This document shows, one piece after another, positions 5,927 to 6,418 of a DNA stretch of 6,418 nucleotides. Origin of the DNA: Betaproteobacteria bacterium (GTDB taxonomy: Bacteria; Pseudomonadota; Gammaproteobacteria; Burkholderiales; Casimicrobiaceae). Position numbers and translations under genes: made by a program. Where the stretch lies: contig PLYG01000170.1 of the NCBI GenBank assembly GCA_003153335.1, positions 4,128-10,545 on the forward strand. Reading direction: 5' to 3'. Under the pieces are notes generated by a model. It ran no database searches, was not told the DNA's origin, and saw only the letters and a program-made list of their open reading frames with translations. Each line of letters begins with the position of its first letter. The stretch's first letter is position 1.

Positions 5927-6418
5927 GGTGCCGCGCCGAGCGTGGCAGCCTGCGGTGAGAGCGTTCGCAGCAGATCGGAGATAGCAGCGGGTATTCTTTC
6001 AGGCCGCGACCCCAGTTCGAAGCGGAAACAGGGTACGCGACGAACGACGTTCGAGAGCGTCGAAAGCACCTCGCCGCCGGAATTTGGAAGCAATCCCATC
6101 GACTGCGACACCATCTCAAAAAGCGGAACTGAAGGCGTCACAGGTTTGAAAGTAGGGTCGCCGCTTTGGCCTTTGGCAGGCATTACGACAGCTCGTATAG
6201 GCATGTCTCGGACAATCCGGTCCGCGAAATGCGGCAGCAGGTGGTAGAGGCGTTTCTCGGTTGGCGGATCGCCCGGATTGCTGTGAGCAAACGGCAGCCG
6301 TGCCCAGTCGCCGGGCCTCAGCTTTGCCGTCGAATAAAGGCTATGAACCTTCGGTATGGGGTCGGCTGTGACGGCGCAGAAGTCATCGCCTGCATACGAT
6401 AGCCCAGCGATCAGGCTG
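5923..6418 (-). CDS. HPr-kinase-like P-loop protein, C-terminal 164 residues (cut by window edge)
   Basis: The frame is open from the window edge to TGA (5925-5923). The visible part starts with SLIAGLSYAGDDFCAV, where the GDD matches the Walker B-like acidic pair of HPr kinase/PEP-carboxykinase-like P-loop proteins, then VHSLYSTAKLRPGDW, IRAVVMPAKG (about residues 75-84) and a C-terminal VVRRVPCFRFELG stretch. This order is the one I know from HprK-related 'serine kinase' proteins of surface-glycan and modified-peptide loci. The ATP-binding GxxGxGKST loop should lie just beyond 6418, so the kinase identity rests on the second half only. The family is presumed to use ATP or another phosphodonor; its substrate in such loci is unknown, and bacterial HPr regulation should not be assumed. 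It overlaps the GT4 start by 4 bp and is the most upstream gene seen in the operon. Confidence 0.68.
   Translation of the reverse strand, partial: SLIAGLSYAGDDFCAVTADPIPKVHSLYSTAKLRPGDWARLPFAHSNPGDPPTEKRLYHLLPHFADRIVRDMPIRAVVMPAKGQSGDPTFKPVTPSVPLFEMVSQSMGLLPNSGGEVLSTLSNVVRRVPCFRFELGSRPERIPAAISDLLRTLSPQAATLGAAP

Noticed and set aside
1..6418. CRISPR arrays, tRNA or rRNA genes, integrase attachment sites
   Set aside because: No regularly spaced direct repeats, cloverleaf-like sequences or rRNA-like segments were seen in reading the window.

Overview
The window is a stretch of polysaccharide or glycoconjugate biosynthesis genes. Every recognisable native gene lies on the minus strand, so transcription runs from high to low coordinates. 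Fairly high GC, GC-rich third codon positions and this set of families (HprK-like kinase, glycosyltransferases, a GNS-type SGNH protein, an NTP_transf_5 nucleotidyltransferase) suggest an alphaproteobacterium. The genus cannot be read from the sequence.

Layout in transcription order: (1) 6418-5923, C-terminal part of an HPr-kinase-like P-loop protein, cut by the window edge; (2) 5926-4439, a GT4 glycosyltransferase with a helical-repeat tail, overlapping gene 1 by 4 bp (ATGA); (3) about 4417-3342, an SGNH/GDSL hydrolase-like gene with an apparent +1/-1 frameshift near its 5' end; (4) 3345-2635, a complete GT2 glycosyltransferase overlapping gene 3 by 4 bp (ATGA); (5) a 198-bp gap with a strong inverted repeat across the GT2 stop and a doubtful 50-codon ORF; (6) 2436-769, a 555-aa NTP_transf_5 protein with an added C-terminal beta-rich module; (7) a 315-bp gap holding a decayed plus-strand fragment of an IS30-family transposase and a weak terminator-like hairpin; (8) 453-1, the N-terminal 151 residues of a second GT2 enzyme, cut by the window edge.

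The 4-bp overlaps indicate one translationally coupled operon covering at least genes 1-4. Gene 6 may be in the same transcript or start its own. Inferred roles: the GT2 and GT4 enzymes build a glycan, the SGNH protein probably adds or removes an acyl group on it, and the HprK-like and nucleotidyltransferase-fold proteins have no established role. The last two families recur together in surface-glycan and modified-peptide loci, which makes their pairing here the most interesting system-level feature. No tRNA, rRNA, CRISPR array or intact insertion sequence was seen.
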